From the NCBI GenBank assembly GCA_027946555.1, contig JAPEVC010000087.1, positions 62,001 to 126,000 of the forward strand: DNA of 64,000 bases, written 5' to 3'. Source of the stretch: Gnomoniopsis sp. IMI 355080 (lineage: Eukaryota > Ascomycota > Sordariomycetes > Diaporthales > Gnomoniaceae). Of the stretch, positions 34,965 to 47,500 are shown piece after piece. Below the pieces are notes generated by a model. The model was not told where the DNA came from, ran no database searches, and was given only the letters and a program-made list of their open reading frames with translations. Position 1 is the first letter of the stretch; each line of letters begins with the position of its first letter. A program made the translations under genes and the position numbers.

Positions 34965-35678
34965 TCATTCGACATTGTACTTCCACAAGCCGTCGCCCAA
35001 GAAATGCGCCTCCTCAATCACGGGACCCTTGCCCTTCTCTTTGACCTCCTTCGTGCTCGCCACCAAGATTCCAACGGCGCAAGCATGCTCCTTGCCCTCC
35101 GCCATCACCACCACCGGCTCTTCCTTCTCCAGCTCGCGACTCCAGTGGCCATCGTCGTCGACTCCCTCATCACCGCCGCGCGGCTCCGGCAACCGACCGC
35201 CGGGACTCGTCAGGCCGGGCGCCATAAGCGTGGCCCCGGACAGAACAAACCGGATGGCGCCGCGGTCTATCCGAATGGTTGGGAAGGCCTTGGGGAAGCG
35301 GTGAACAAGCTTCAAGTGCGGGAGGAGGACGCTCTTGTCAACCTCGAAGAAAACGGGCTCGCCATCGATCACGTAGAGGGAAGCACGGTCGGGAAGCTTC
35401 ATCTGCTCGAGGGAGCCCTTTTTGGGGAGGACCTCATCAATGTAAGGAGCCAGGAGCGGATATGTTTCGAGAAGGTTTCCACGCAGGGAGCGCTGGACGG
35501 AAGATTTGAGTTTCGATTTGGGCGCGCCGGGGAGACTGTATATGAGAGCGGATGGGTCAGTGTTGTGCGCTTGATTCCTTGGTCAAGGGTCGTGAGGAAG
35601 AAGGGCTGAAGGTGGGGGATGGATAGTGTTGAGGCGGCATCTTTGATTGTTTGAGAACACTGACTCCTTTTTAAACAT
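34965..35678 (-). CDS. TMA20: MCT-1/TMA20 translation factor (PUA domain)
   Basis: Tma20 (MCTS1) works with Tma22 in recycling 40S subunits and in non-canonical reinitiation. A 14-base first exon (35678-35665, MFKK plus two bases) is joined to 35535-34965, giving 194 residues. MFKKD-LPGAPKSKLKSSVQRSL, ETYPLLAPYIDEVLPKKGSLE and MKLPDRASLYVIDGEPVFFE form the N-terminal pre-PUA domain. LVHRFPKAFPTIRIDRGAIRFVLSGATLMAPGL begins the PUA domain, which ends near HFLGDGLWKYN. A Gly/Asp-rich insert (GGRLPEPRGGDEG) in the PUA domain makes it about 13 residues longer than the yeast protein. The intron donor GTCAGT is unusual but in phase. Confidence 0.93.
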
Positions 35679-36122
35679 CTTGGCTGGTTTGAGTAAGTAG
35701 ATGAGACGTTCAGGCACTCGATATAGGAGGTTGGGATGTTGTAAGGTCTCAAAGTTGCGCAGGTGTGGTAATGTTGGCTGCACGAAAGAGAGCCCCGCGA
35801 TCAACCGCGGGGTCAATGGAATTTAGGGTGTGGGTCTCGAACGCGGGTGGGGTGATTATAGTGATCAACAACCTCTTCTGTTAATACACAAGCGATGTTC
35901 TGTCACGACACGGCTGACCATGTCACGAGACTGTTGCGTAGGTATGTTCAACTCGAGATGGTTGCTCGCTTTGCATTATTGTATTGAATTGTTTAGGGCT
36001 AAGTCAGAACAAGCGTTGAGAGAACCCCTCACAAAGGCGGTATCACGAACTCCCAAGGGCGAATTGCGGTCAAAAGCATGAAGCAAACCACTTCCTCAAT
36101 GTCCCTTCAACGAATCTCGAGA
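35679..36122. other. Spacer between I78 inhibitor and TMA20
   Basis: This is upstream of TMA20 and downstream of the inhibitor gene, and it contains the TMA20 promoter. Nothing further is recognised. Confidence 0.5.
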
Positions 36123-36434
36123 TCAACCATGAGTGACGTGAGATACAGTGCCGTCTTCCTTCACATGAATGTTGAGTCGGTCCGCGTGGAAGTCCTTGGT
36201 CACCATCTGGCCAGGCTGGATTACCCGATGCTTCTCGGGGAGCTCCCTCTTTGCAAAGAGCTGCAAGGCTTAGTCAGTTTTCATTTGTATGTGGACGGAT
36301 TGTAAATCGTTCTGGAAACTCACAGTCTCATTTGAGTCCTCGCCATCGTGGATTTTCTTGCCGACGAGCTTGTTCGTCCACTCCTCCGTCTTGTCGCCTG
36401 ACTGGCTGGTGACTCCGGGAACAACGAGAGGCAT
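36123..36434 (-). CDS. Proteinase inhibitor I78 family protein
   Basis: A small cytosolic protein of 82 residues is encoded by two exons, 36434-36324 and 36260-36123. The C-terminal half carries the I78 signature: LPEKHRVIQPGQMVTKD, then DRLNIHV and a terminal Gly after DGTVSHVTH. Members of this family inhibit subtilisin-type serine proteases. No signal peptide is present, so the target would be intracellular, perhaps a vacuolar protease as for other small fungal inhibitors, which is an inference. A donor GTGAGT and acceptor TTGCAG join SNET to LFAKREL in phase. The gene is too short for simple ORF searches and would be missed without splicing. Confidence 0.88.
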
Positions 36435-38591
36435 GTTGGGTGATGTTCGTGAAAGGTATCTATCGATTTTTGATTGACTTGTTGACTTTGTCGTTGAAGA
36501 TTTAGGTGTTATATCTGGTTGATGGAGGAGGAGCAAAAGGAGGAGCTGTCTCGTCACACGCTGCATTTATGAGGCCTCACAATGCCTAGACATGCATCGC
36601 AACCTTGCTGTAATGCCATGACGTATCCCGTGAAGCTCCAGCCACACCAGCCTAGGCATCTGGGTAGGTACGCGCCACCTCCACGAACTTTGGACAAAGC
36701 CACGCGCTGACTCACGCTATCAACGACACATCTTCTTTTGTACTTGGCCCAACCGTTCTTGGTGCTTGCTTTATGAACTCATGACCGACCGCCATAACCT
36801 CCAAATAGCTTAACCTAGAGTGTGTTGAGGCCGCCTCAAAATAGATTTGGACGGGATCACGACGGCAGCCTCTACGTACACAGATCAATATATCCTCCGG
36901 GATCGTCAGAGTCTTACAACGGCACTCCAAATTGCGCAACCCTGCTCGTGTGTGAGAGCCAGTATTGCATCAGTCATTCGAAAGGATTTTGGAGGACTCA
37001 AGTACCTGATTGCTGGTTCGAGCGGAGGAATCGTGTCGGACTGTGTACCCATATGGTCTGACTCATGGCGAAGAAAACGCGACACAAACACACCGGCCTG
37101 CACGTGTCAATCCATCAATAGATTTACATGGCCAGAACTTCCACACGATTGACAAGATTAGTATTTTCGAGGATTAGAGTTCATGTTCCAAGAGTTTTTA
37201 ACTTCAAGTCAACACGCTTACAAAAGCCATGTCGACATCTGGCTATGTTTGAGCTCTTGATGCGACTGGCGCAAAACCACCGGATGATATTCCACTCCGG
37301 TCCTCTCAAACCAGCGAGGGACAGGAAAACCGACGCTCCAAGATATGTGATCTTATATAGCTCAGCGATGACATGACCTTTCTTCGTGGAGGGGGGTGGA
37401 GTCACAAGCGGTCATCTGCGCCGTGAGATCGCCATGTGCCAATGTCGCATTCGGCTCAGATAGGTTCCAATGACAATGGTCACCTTGTTGCGGCGTCTGC
37501 CGAACACTCTACAGCTCCTGCTTCGCGCCTCACCGTAATCCGGAGGGCCGTTGTCATGCCGGACTTATATGATCGCCGGTAGAGAGTATATAGGTCGCAG
37601 CGGAATGTCCCGAAATTAATCGCTGATCATCACGCACCTGGCACCCCAGAAGGGCTACATTTTATATACAATTTACGATGCAGCTTTCTCTGTAGCTAGA
37701 TAACGCAGTATATGATTTGTGCCTAGATACACCGTTCTTTGATCCTTGATCAAGATCGTGGGACAACAAGTGACACCATTAACTCAGGGAAGCGCTAGGC
37801 GCCCCTTCGAATACCAACAGTCTGCAATCGTACTAGGTATGTGGCACTAGAGTAACTACTACCTACTGGAACCCAACATCTTCACACCAAGTGAGACTCC
37901 AGCCTCGGTGATCTATAATCACGTATTGTCGATCTGTAGTGAAGGAAATGATGCTGGTATTTGACCCCACCGCCGATCTCGCGATTGGCGCAATTGGGCC
38001 TTCCACCTTGGCAGTTCAGACGTGAACTGGACGGAAAAATCACTTCAAGCGCCATAAAGAGACCCAGAATTGATTTGGTTGAAGAAATGAAAAAAAAAAA
38101 AAAAAAAGGAAAAAAAAGGAAAAAAAAAAGGGTAAACAACAACATGGATATTTAATGACAAGAGAGAGCAGTGTTCTCCGAAAACTTTATAACTCACGAC
38201 TTTAGACAATGATTGGATATAAACTAAAATTTTAATCATCGTCGACGACCTACCTACTAAAATAGGTACTTGGCAAGACATGGCTGCCGAGATGTAACTT
38301 TCCGCTGCTTACTTCAAGTATAAGATCCACCATCAGTCTTGATAGCGTACACTGATATGCTTTTCGGTTCGAGTCAGCGAATTATCTACCTAGATACGTA
38401 CATGCATATTTGGTCAGACGTAGCAGTGTTCTTGAGAGGATTAAAAACAATGGGAGCTGCTAGCCACTCGTACCTTTCATAGATTTCAGAACGTAGGAGG
38501 TCTCGCTACGAATGACGGCCAAAGTCTGTGCTTTCAGGTCCAGTGTCTGTGCAAACCTTCTCCCCTCATCGGCACGCCTTGCTATTTCATA
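36435..38591. other. Gene-poor region of 2.2 kb
   Basis: No supported gene. It contains a poly-A/G tract at 38090-38129 and CCTA/TAGG repeats near 38250-38270. Confidence 0.55.
38090..38129 (+). repeat. Poly-A tract interrupted by GG
   Basis: A run of 18 A is followed by A-rich blocks separated by GG pairs. It is not followed by a target-site duplication that I can see, so a retroposon tail is not supported. Confidence 0.8.
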
Positions 38592-40631
38592 ATGGGTACT
38601 GTTATTGATGGTCACATTCCTAATTACGTGGACCCTGAGACTCGAGTACCTGTCCTCCTAGGTGTTCAAATATCATTCACCGCCGTTACAGTGGCCATTG
38701 TGCTACTTCGACTGTATACACGAAAATTCATTCGACAGGTTCTCACGGCTGAGGATTGGATCGCTGCGGCGTCACTGGTATGCGAAACTATCTTGAATTT
38801 CCAATCCCGTGATTGATAATCTGACTGCTGAAGATTCTTGGGGTCACATCAACTATGTGTTCTTGTCTAGGTGAATTTAAAATGCCCCAGGCTGGCCCCT
38901 AGCAGAAACACTCACTGATCTTTGCTGCAGGTACTTTAGGTGGCACAGGACTGCATTATTACGATGTACCTCCAGGGACTAATGAATCAATTGCTGCTTC
39001 AGTAAGATCTCAAAAGAGCAGGCTGCCTTTCATCAAAAGACCAGTATGTGCTAACAGCTGAATTTTGAAGACGTCTTTCACAGTCCAAGTACTCTACCAA
39101 CCCACAATCCAATTAGCCCGAATATCGATTCTGCTCTTTTACCTCAACAGCCTCGGCAAGCAGGTGAGACCAATCTGCATTGGTCTCATATACCTATCCA
39201 TTCTCTTTGTTATTGCGTGTACAATCGTGGAATTCTTACAATGTGAATACAACTCCGTCTTTTCAGAGTCCATATGCTTCGGCACACCCAGGTGGGACAG
39301 CTGTTCTACTCCGGGCACACATTCGACAGTTCCGCATACGACACAAAATTTAAATGTATTGGGAGTTATTCGCTGACAAATATCGCAGGCACGCCGACCT
39401 CGATTTTATGGACAGGGCAGCGTCCAGCTGGCTACAAGTGCATCAAACAGTCCTTATTCTTCTGCGTCACAGGTTTGATCAACCTCTTGATTGAAGTTGT
39501 CCTTATACTCGTTCCTATTCCGGTTATCTTGAAGTTGGGCTTGCCGACCAGAACCAAGTTTGCGCTGTGCAGCATCTTCAGCGTAGGCTTCATGTGAGTT
39601 CTCCGTTCCGTCATGCCTGAGGCACCTGACGGGAATCTGCCATGTAGTGCTTAATCACGCTGAGAATCTTGTAAACAGTACCGTTGCGGCACAGATTGCG
39701 CGTTTAATCATATGGTTCGCGTATGCTTTCAATGACGGGAACCGTAAGTCTGAGCCCGGCCTGGTCGTTTCTCCTCTTTGTCGCTATTTACAGTCACACC
39801 TGGGAATGAACCTCGGAAACTTATATCCATACCCTTGTACTCCAAATTTCGCAACTTCTTGATTGCCCGTTTACGCAAATACTGACACACAGACTTCCAG
39901 GCCAAAGTCTAGACGCTAGCTGTATGATACAACTCCGCACACCACTTCGTCAATTATTCAAAGACCTGTCCGATGTAAAGGGCTGACAGCTAATGTCTCT
40001 GTTATCCTATATAGGGAACCGAGTACCGATGGTAAATTGGTCATGCATGTATGTAATATGCTATCGATATCTTGTGTCACCCTAAGGTTCTCAGTCGTAC
40101 CTCAATACTCAAGAGACGAGACCGAGATTCGAAAAGGCTTCCGATTCTCATTTGAGTTCTTACATGTACGGAGATAAGCTGACGTTGTACAGCGAGTATA
40201 CTACGGCAATCATGTGTGCTTCACTGCCTCACCTCAAAGCGCTCGTGTCCAAGATCCTTCCGGGTTACTTTGATAGCGCAGTTCATTCACTGGTTAGCAA
40301 ACGCCGGTCGGATGCATATAGACCCTATCCTCTTCCCAACAACCCTGAAGTCTTAGCTCAGGCTCCGGACAGGAGGTCAATACCGTACAGCTTGCGGTAC
40401 AGTCGCAAAGCCAGCATATCCAGGTCAAGCTCGCGTAACCCGATAATCGAACAGAAGACAGAGTTGCGTGACGTCGATACCTACGCGGAAGTAGTTGTGC
40501 TAGAAGCCATTCGGACCCATGCTCCTGGAGACGGGACCGAGTTCGGAATTCAAGTACATGTTCGAGATCATGGCAATTATAGGAGCAGGGTAAGCGAAGG
40601 CTATCGGCACGGAGATAACTGGCCCCTGTAA
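38592..40631 (+). CDS. PTH11-like integral membrane protein (rhodopsin-like fungal domain)
   Basis: This is a seven-helix membrane protein of the large fungal PTH11/SAT4-related family, whose members include surface-sensing receptors. I rebuilt eight exons: 38592-38777, 38834-38870, 38931-39001, 39071-39242, 39389-39593, 39679-39743, 40015-40048 and 40193-40631. They join in one frame to 402 residues. Hallmarks are LLRLYTRKFI with AEDWIA, the GTGLHYYDVPP loop, LYQPTIQLARISILLFYLN, VEFLQC joined to the second extracellular loop, KCIKQSLFFCVTGLINLLIEVVLILVPIP, TVAAQIARLIIWFAYAFN and WSCIEYTTAIMCASLPHLKAL. The cytoplasmic tail is Arg/Ser-rich. The sixth intron (271 nt) and the 34-nt exon 7 are the least certain parts. 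If these are wrong the gene could be a decaying copy. Confidence 0.78.
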
Positions 40632-41618
40632 GACAGGAATCATAAGAGAGAACAGGGAAGAAAATGGGAATGACAAAGCGAATTCTTGCACACCTGAAAA
40701 TTGCCCATCTGGACATTGCATAAGCTAAGGAACCAAATAATCTCGTCTGTGGTGAGTAGCTTGGACCCATCTTGCGGTCTAGACCAATGCCACCAATTAC
40801 TAGTATAAGATGTAACGTTGGTATTGTGCACAGCCTTGCGCATGTTTCTATTGGGACTAGAAGATACACATAACATCGATTCCAAAGTCGCAGCTGGACT
40901 AATATACAGAGCCTGTGTTTACGTTGCAGCTCATCGGGGGTCAATATCAACGGCAAAATTGGTTCGGGTGGCCGGTAGCCAGATAACTCGGTAGGCGACC
41001 TTCCGCATCTCGCTGTCTGTCGGAAAGGGTAACATAATTCCCGGCCTCGGGAAAGCTAGAGTCTAGTGCCAATATGTTCCTCGAAATATCATCATTTCTG
41101 CCAGCCAATCCGGCTATTTTTATTTTCTGCCGCTTGTCCTGGTTCGTTGGGTTCAACATATTTCAGGTTACAAGGCTACACGGTCAGATGACTATCCTCG
41201 ATACGTGCGGGCACTTTCAGGGACCGTAATATGATCGAAAATCTGTAGTGATAGTGCCTTCGCAGTGCATCGCAATCTATTAGGCTGATGAGTGGTCACC
41301 ACAAGACAGGCTAGAAACATGTGCAAGTGGTTGCAATCGGGGACTGGGTGCGACCATCCAAATTACCTTCCCATGGGAAAGCTCAGTAAAAATGGACATG
41401 GGATTGAAAAGCCCGAAATACCGGCTCTACTGAGATCCGAGAATCCTGGAAGACCTGTACACCGGTTGGTATAAAGTGTTCTGTCTAGGTATGCTGACCG
41501 ACCGCAAACTCTCCACCTGGACGCCCAAATCCCAAAATAAACAAGCATCACCAGTTGAGAGTCTCCCAAATCCAACTTAATCTCGCACATCAGTGTTTTT
41601 CTGGGTCATAGAGGGAAA
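40632..41618. other. Intergenic region before AA9 gene
   Basis: About 1 kb without a supported gene, holding the presumed AA9 promoter. Confidence 0.5.
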
Positions 41619-43077
41619 ATGAGGACTTTCTTGCTTGCAGCCGTGGCAGGATTTGCGGCACACCAGGTCGCAGGACACGCCACCTGGCAGGAATTGTGGG
41701 TTGATGGCGTGGACAAGATAAGTGTTCAGTTTCACAGGATATTTCACACACCAGCTAACGTTTCACACGGCTCTACATGTGCTCGTCTTCCGTAAGTCCC
41801 AATCTAGAGGGCAGTTCCTCCTTCTTACCTCCGCACCTCCAGAAGTCGGACGCAGACATCTGGGAGATACAATGCCTAGATGCCCTGATTTGATCAGACC
41901 CTCCCGTCTCCTTCGTGCTATCTTTGGATGCCGTTGCTAAATCCTTCCAAAGATTGAGCAACAATCCAGTCACAGACGTGACCTCGAACGACATCGCGTG
42001 CAATGCCGGTACATCTCCCGCCGCTGCCAAGGTAAGCCCTTGTGCTCTAATTTGCCCTTCATTAATGTTACAGGTCTGAGGAGGTTTTCTGAGAATGGTT
42101 TCCGTGGACCATCTCAGGATATTGGCTTGAAGAGATTCCGTGCATAACCTCTCGAGCCACTGTTTGGATCTCTTAGAAGGTCTACCGAGGTATTCGAATT
42201 CATAAGCATCTGGCTAATGAAAAGGTCTACTAGTGCTCCGTCAATGCGGGAAGCGTTGTTACAATCGAAATGCACCAACAGCCGAACGACAGAAGCTGCG
42301 CGAACGAGGCCATCGGAGGAGCGCACTATGGACCGGTTCAGGTCTATATGGCAAAGGTCACTGATGCTTCAACGGCCGTTGGTGCTTCGTCAGGGTGGTT
42401 CAAAGTCTTTGCGGATACATGGGCCAACACAGGAAGCTCTGGGTCCGACGACGCTTGGGGCACCAAGGATCTTAACACTTGCTGTGGCAAGATGGACGTT
42501 AAAATCCCCACAGATATTGCACCCGTTCGTACTAAAGCCCTCTTTTTGCCCTTAAAGCCTTCGACCCAGTGGTCAGCTCGCCGGGGTTGTTCATCGGAGC
42601 ACTGTTCACGCGGAGCTTCTTTTGGCACAGTTTGACTATGGAAATCATCAAAATTCCAGCTGACCGTGACCATAGGGCGACTATTTACTCAGGGCTGAGG
42701 CTCTTGCACTTCACGCCGCTGGTAGCACAGGAGGCGCGCAGTTCTACAGTAAGGCCACCATCACAAAATGCCTGTCCTTGTGTTCATGATCTTGGCAAAC
42801 TACTCTTGCTGACAAATAAAAAATCATAGTGACATGTTACCAAATCACCGTCACGGGGAGCGGAACAGCCTCGCCGGCCACAGTCAAGCTGCCTGGAGCT
42901 TACGCCGCCAGCAACCCCGGTATCCTCATCAACATCTACCAAACAATGACTACCTACGCCGCGCCGGGACCGACAGTCTACTCAGGTGGCTCGACCAAGA
43001 GTGCCGGTGCTGCTTGCGCGGCCTGTGAGTCGACCTGCACGGCGGCTGCCAAGAGGGCTGTGGAGACTGCACTTTAG
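41619..43077 (+). CDS. AA9 lytic polysaccharide monooxygenase (secreted)
   Basis: A copper enzyme that cleaves cellulose oxidatively outside the cell. Exons are 41619-41791, 41953-42031, 42234-42524, 42676-42748 and 42830-43077, giving 287 residues. The signal peptide (MRTFLLAAVAGFAAHQVAG) ends just before HATWQELWVDGVDK, so the mature N-terminus is the copper-binding His. The second copper His lies in IGGAHYGPVQVYMAKV and the axial Tyr/Gln pair in QFYMTCYQITV. The cysteines (DIACNAG, NDRSC, LNTCCGKMD) are in family positions. No CBM1 follows; the C-terminus is a short Ala/Thr-rich tail. After VDK there is an extra in-frame run of about 20 codons (41718-41774) before TCARLP that relatives lack. 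It has intron-like features but no usable AG (see findings). Intron 3 uses the unusual donor GTTCGT. Confidence 0.88.
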
Positions 43078-43249
43078 GCAGCTTTGGGTAATTCGAAAGA
43101 TGAGGCTGTTTGTACAGGTGCACAGTGTCAAGATATCATGATTTCACTGGGAGAAATGCTGAAAGAGAAAAAAAGCTATTGGGTCTATCTTGGTCTTATC
43201 AAGACGCTTGTGGTCACTCTAGGCATCATCATCCCCCATTGATGTAGTG

Positions 43250-43271
43250 AGTACCTAGGTACCTAGGTAGG
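43250..43271. repeat. Tandem GTACCTAG palindromes
   Basis: Two overlapping TACCTAGG units followed by TAGG form a self-complementary stretch, 170 bases after the AA9 stop. Confidence 0.75.
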
Positions 43272-44111
43272 CACCATGACTCACCGGCCAGCGGCCAGCC
43301 GCGCTGGGAATTCGCTCACACCCACACTCGCACTTGTGACTTATATCAGATCACAAAATAACAAGAACCATGATACATACAGTGACACGAAGTATATGAG
43401 TTTGCATTGCCGGATGACTCTTCACCGATGCATACCTTTAGGCAGCACCGTGGTCATCCTTGCCCCGGCTCCCAACCATGCTGACTTTCTCACATATAAA
43501 TATTTCAGTCCTACCAGTGTTCTTGTTTGAGTCTCTCTCCTTTCCTCTTCACCTTCTCTGAGTCTTTCAGGCTTTGATTAGATGTAGTATCTGTTCTTGA
43601 CAGTGTGACAGCTGTTACCACCCACGTCACCCAATTTTTATTATCTGGCTACTAGTCCTCTGAACTCGCTTCATGGCTGGTGGGCACAGTGCTCCTGGTA
43701 TTAAACTGCCTCCAGGTGGCGCGAAATTTCTTATCATTGCTTGCCTTTCTTTTTCATTGCAATCTTCAGCTTGTCTGGGTATGTGACGAAGAAGACACAT
43801 TGACACGCTCTACCGCTCGCTTTTTTTTCCGAGTCCGGATGTTCACTGGTGGCATATGATGTATCAGGGATAGCATAGTATTATCGTCTATCCTTCCATA
43901 TGGTTCGAGCTTGTCCATTGATTTTGGCGTGCGTACAGTGTACTTGGGTAAGTAGGAGAATGGTCTTTGGGTCGTGCGGACAACGCTGTAATGGTAGACC
44001 CACTTATGTATAACACGCTATTGGTCATCATCCCACCCATGAACCCTGCTATTTCACCACGATGGACACCACATCTTCAAGGTGTGAGACATGATTGTGG
44101 GAAGATGACTC

Positions 44112-44125
44112 CCTACCTACCTAGG
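44112..44125. repeat. CCTACCTACCTAGG motif
   Basis: Another copy of the dispersed palindrome family, in the spacer 3' of the DUF3659 gene. Confidence 0.7.
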
Positions 44126-44595
44126 TCTTTAGAAGTACATCTAACACTTGATGAATACAGTAGTCGTTGGAGGTCCTCTGCCGCGGAAATATTCTCAGCA
44201 AATGGCACTGAATCGTCAGCTTGACCACCGCTTTGTTGCCGTGGCGGCGTGGCCGCAAGTTTACCCTTGAAATTGGGCCTGTGAAAAGCATATACATACA
44301 GTCAAGATCAATACCCGGAATACTGGAGTGAATGCACAAGCAAGGTAATATACAAGGTACTACTCGTCCATATTCTTAATTTTGTCCTAATCTTAACCTT
44401 CCTGATATCAACCATATAGAATACACGAGATGAGTTAGAGAATATTCCATCAAAATTCGTAAAAACTTTCGTAATACAGCTTAGCCTTTTCGTTACGCAT
44501 CCGTAAACACATCCAGATCCTAGTTTCCGCTAAAGATCCATATTCAACATTAGAGAGGAATGTCAACAATCGAAAGTTTCGCTCGCGCTCAACCA

Positions 44596-47500
44596 TTATT
44601 TCTTGCCCTTCTTCTTGCCGGTCAGCGCACCGGTGATAGATCCGAGGCCGAGACCATCCAACAACCTGTTGAGGCCCAAGGTGCCCAAGAGGCCATCAAC
44701 AATACCACCAAGGCCAAGACCCTTGAGTAGGTTGCCGACAATGCCAAGCACACCTGTGAGCAGCAGGCCGACAGCGGCAATGATCTGGAACAAAGGCTCG
44801 CCAAGCAGTCCCCAGAGGGGGTTGAGTTCCTTCTCGGCATGGGGCATACCCTCGAGCTTCCTCTTGGCAGCTTCGATAGTCTCCGTAACATGGCCAGTGA
44901 GCTGTAAAAAATATTAGTATGTTTTTTCTTCAGTGGACATAAGCTGTACTGGACAGTAACATACCTCTTTGATGACCTCGGCAAGGTGGAACTCCTCGGG
45001 CGTCGCCTCGCGCGTGCCAGACTTGTGCTTGGCGTTGGCCTGAATGTGACCATCAGGGTCAAGGCCACGAATCACACCGTGTGCCTCGCGAAGGATGTTA
45101 CCACCCTCCTCAATGAGAGGCTTCACCTCCCTTACAAGAGCTTCCTCATCACGATCTTCCTCTTTCTGGGCTTCAGCAGCCTCAATCTTAGAGGTGATCA
45201 TCTTGAGGATAGGGTTGATCTTGTCGAGGCAGTTCTCGAGAGCATTAGCCATCTGGATGGCAAGCTTCTTGTCCTGTTCCTTCTCAAGACGAGCTTGAGC
45301 TTCTTCCTCAGTTTCGCCGACCTCCTCCTCCTCCTTGATGTCCTGGAGAAGGTTGACATGACCGACAGTCATGCCCTTGGAATTGACTACGTCACCGTCG
45401 CCGTCAATTTCCTTGCCAGCGCAAATGTTGGGGTCACCAGAGGTGAGCTTGGCAATGATGTTGCCGTGCTTGTCAACGACGTTGCCGTCGTTGTTGACCG
45501 TAAGGCCCTCAAGAGGACCCTTCTCCTTCTCCTCCTCCACCTCTGGCTCAGGCTCCCAGCGCTCCGCATGGCCGAGGGTGTTGCCGTTCTTGTCAACGAC
45601 ATCACCATCCTCGTCAACGGATCGCCCTGCCAGAACCTTGGGGTCGCCTTTCACGAGACGGCCGACGATGTCACCTGAAGGTGTGACAACAGTGCCGTCC
45701 TTGGCAACGGTCAGGCCCTCAAGCTCGGCGAAGGGTCCCTCTTTGGAGCCCTCGCGCTCGCCCTCGGAAACAAGCTCCGCGTGGCCGAGCACATCACCAG
45801 ACTCGCTGACAATCTCGCCATTCTTGTTGCACATTCGGCCGATCATGGCCTTGACATCACCGTCGATGACACGGCCAAAAATGACGCCATTGCTGTCGAC
45901 GAGCTTGCCGGCCTTGTTGACACGCTTGCCAGCAAGGATAGATAGGTCGATAGCCTCAGGCTCAGGCTCCTCCTCAGCCTCAGGCTCCTCGTAGCGCTCA
46001 GCCTTGCCAATGACATTGCCGTTCTTGTCGAGAATTTCACCGTCGGGGTCCACAGTCTTGCCCTGCAAAGCCTTGAGATCACCCTCAATAACCTTACCGA
46101 CAGTCTGGCCCTCCCAGGTAACCCAACCTTTGGCGTCGATAACGTTTCCCTCGAACGATTCAAAGGGCTTGCCCTCGAGTATGTCCTGCAGCTCATTATC
46201 GGGAATGGGCTCGGCACGGCCAATCTCCTTCCCGCTGTCGTTCCAAATGATGCCATTTTCGTCGACCTTGCGACCGATCAGATGGGCCAAGATGCCCTCC
46301 TTGATACGTCCAATTGCTTGGCCTTGTTCGTTGACGACGTTGCCAAGTTTGTTTACTTTGCAACCTTTCAGGATGGAGAAGTCAATGTCCTCAGTGTTGA
46401 CAGTGGCAGTTTCGTAACCACTGGCGTAGCTAGTTTCATCTTCGCCTTCCTTGGGAACTTGGCCCTCGACGGCGCCCTCAACCTCACCCTCGACACCTTC
46501 AGTTTGGCCCTCAGCCCCTTCGGTCTGACCTTCGAGACCCTCGGCGGCGCCCTCAACCTGACCTCCGGCATCTTCGGTCTGGCCCTCAGTCTGGCCCTCA
46601 GCCGCTTCAGTACCTTCGGGGAGCTCAGTCTGTCCTGCTTCGGTTTCAGTGGGGAGTTGACCTTGAGTGAGATTCTCGACTTCAGATGTAGCCATGGTCT
46701 CGCCCTCGGTGGGAGCTGCGGTGTGGCCGGCATCAGTGAGCGCTTGAGTCTCGCTGAGATCCTCAGTCGAATCACTTAGGGGTGCTGTTTCACTGAGTCC
46801 TGAGGTCTGGGCTGTCTTGTTGTCCGTCTCTGTTGGAAGGTGAGAGTTGTCAGCGGCGTGGGTGATCGAATCCTCGGGTCGTAGTTCCTCACCGCTAACT
46901 CCTTCGGAGTGTTCGGTGCTGGTCTCGGTACCCTCCTGGGTACCGGCGGGGGTGTCTTCCTCCTCAGTGCTTTGCTCGCCGGGAGCGGTAAGGGTCTCGC
47001 CGCCTCCAGATGATTGGAGGTCCTGTAGTTGCTTCACGGAGTCTGGGTAGTCGGAGCCGCTCTGCTTGCTCGAACTGAACATGTTCTTGGCGCCGGAGAG
47101 CATGCTGCCGAAGCCTGAGCGCGCCCCACCCTGTGAGCTGGCCTTCTCTGACTGTGTGCCGGTCTCGGTGCCAGCATTCTCAGTAGGCTCGGTCAGGTCC
47201 TTGGCTTCATCCTCGACGTCGTCTTTCTTAGACTGGGCCTTCTCGGTCGCAGCCTCGGACTGCTCGGGCTCCTCCTCGTCGTTCGTCTCTGAAGGTTCCT
47301 TGCCACTGCGGCTGAAGCTCTTGGTGCTGCTAGGTGCCTGGACGCTGACGGGCTTCTCCAGCTCGTCCTCGTACTTGACGGACTTGTTGGTGACAGACTC
47401 GGGGCTGCGGAGGGAAGACTTGGCGTCACCGGCCTTTGATCGAATCTGCGACTCAGCCTGCTTTGGTGTGCGTTCGCCTTCAGCCTCGGGCTCGAGCTGC

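Larger units (their letters stand above)
43078..44595. other. Intergenic region after AA9 gene
   Basis: 1.5 kb without a supported gene. CCTAGG-family repeats lie at 43250-43271 and 44112-44125. Confidence 0.55.

Noticed and set aside
38090..38129. Possible retroposon poly-A tail
   Set aside because: No coding remnant upstream and no target-site duplication visible.
44986..45678. 230-codon plus-strand frame opposite the DUF3659 gene
   Set aside because: Mirror of regular repeats on the coding strand; no promoter or family match.
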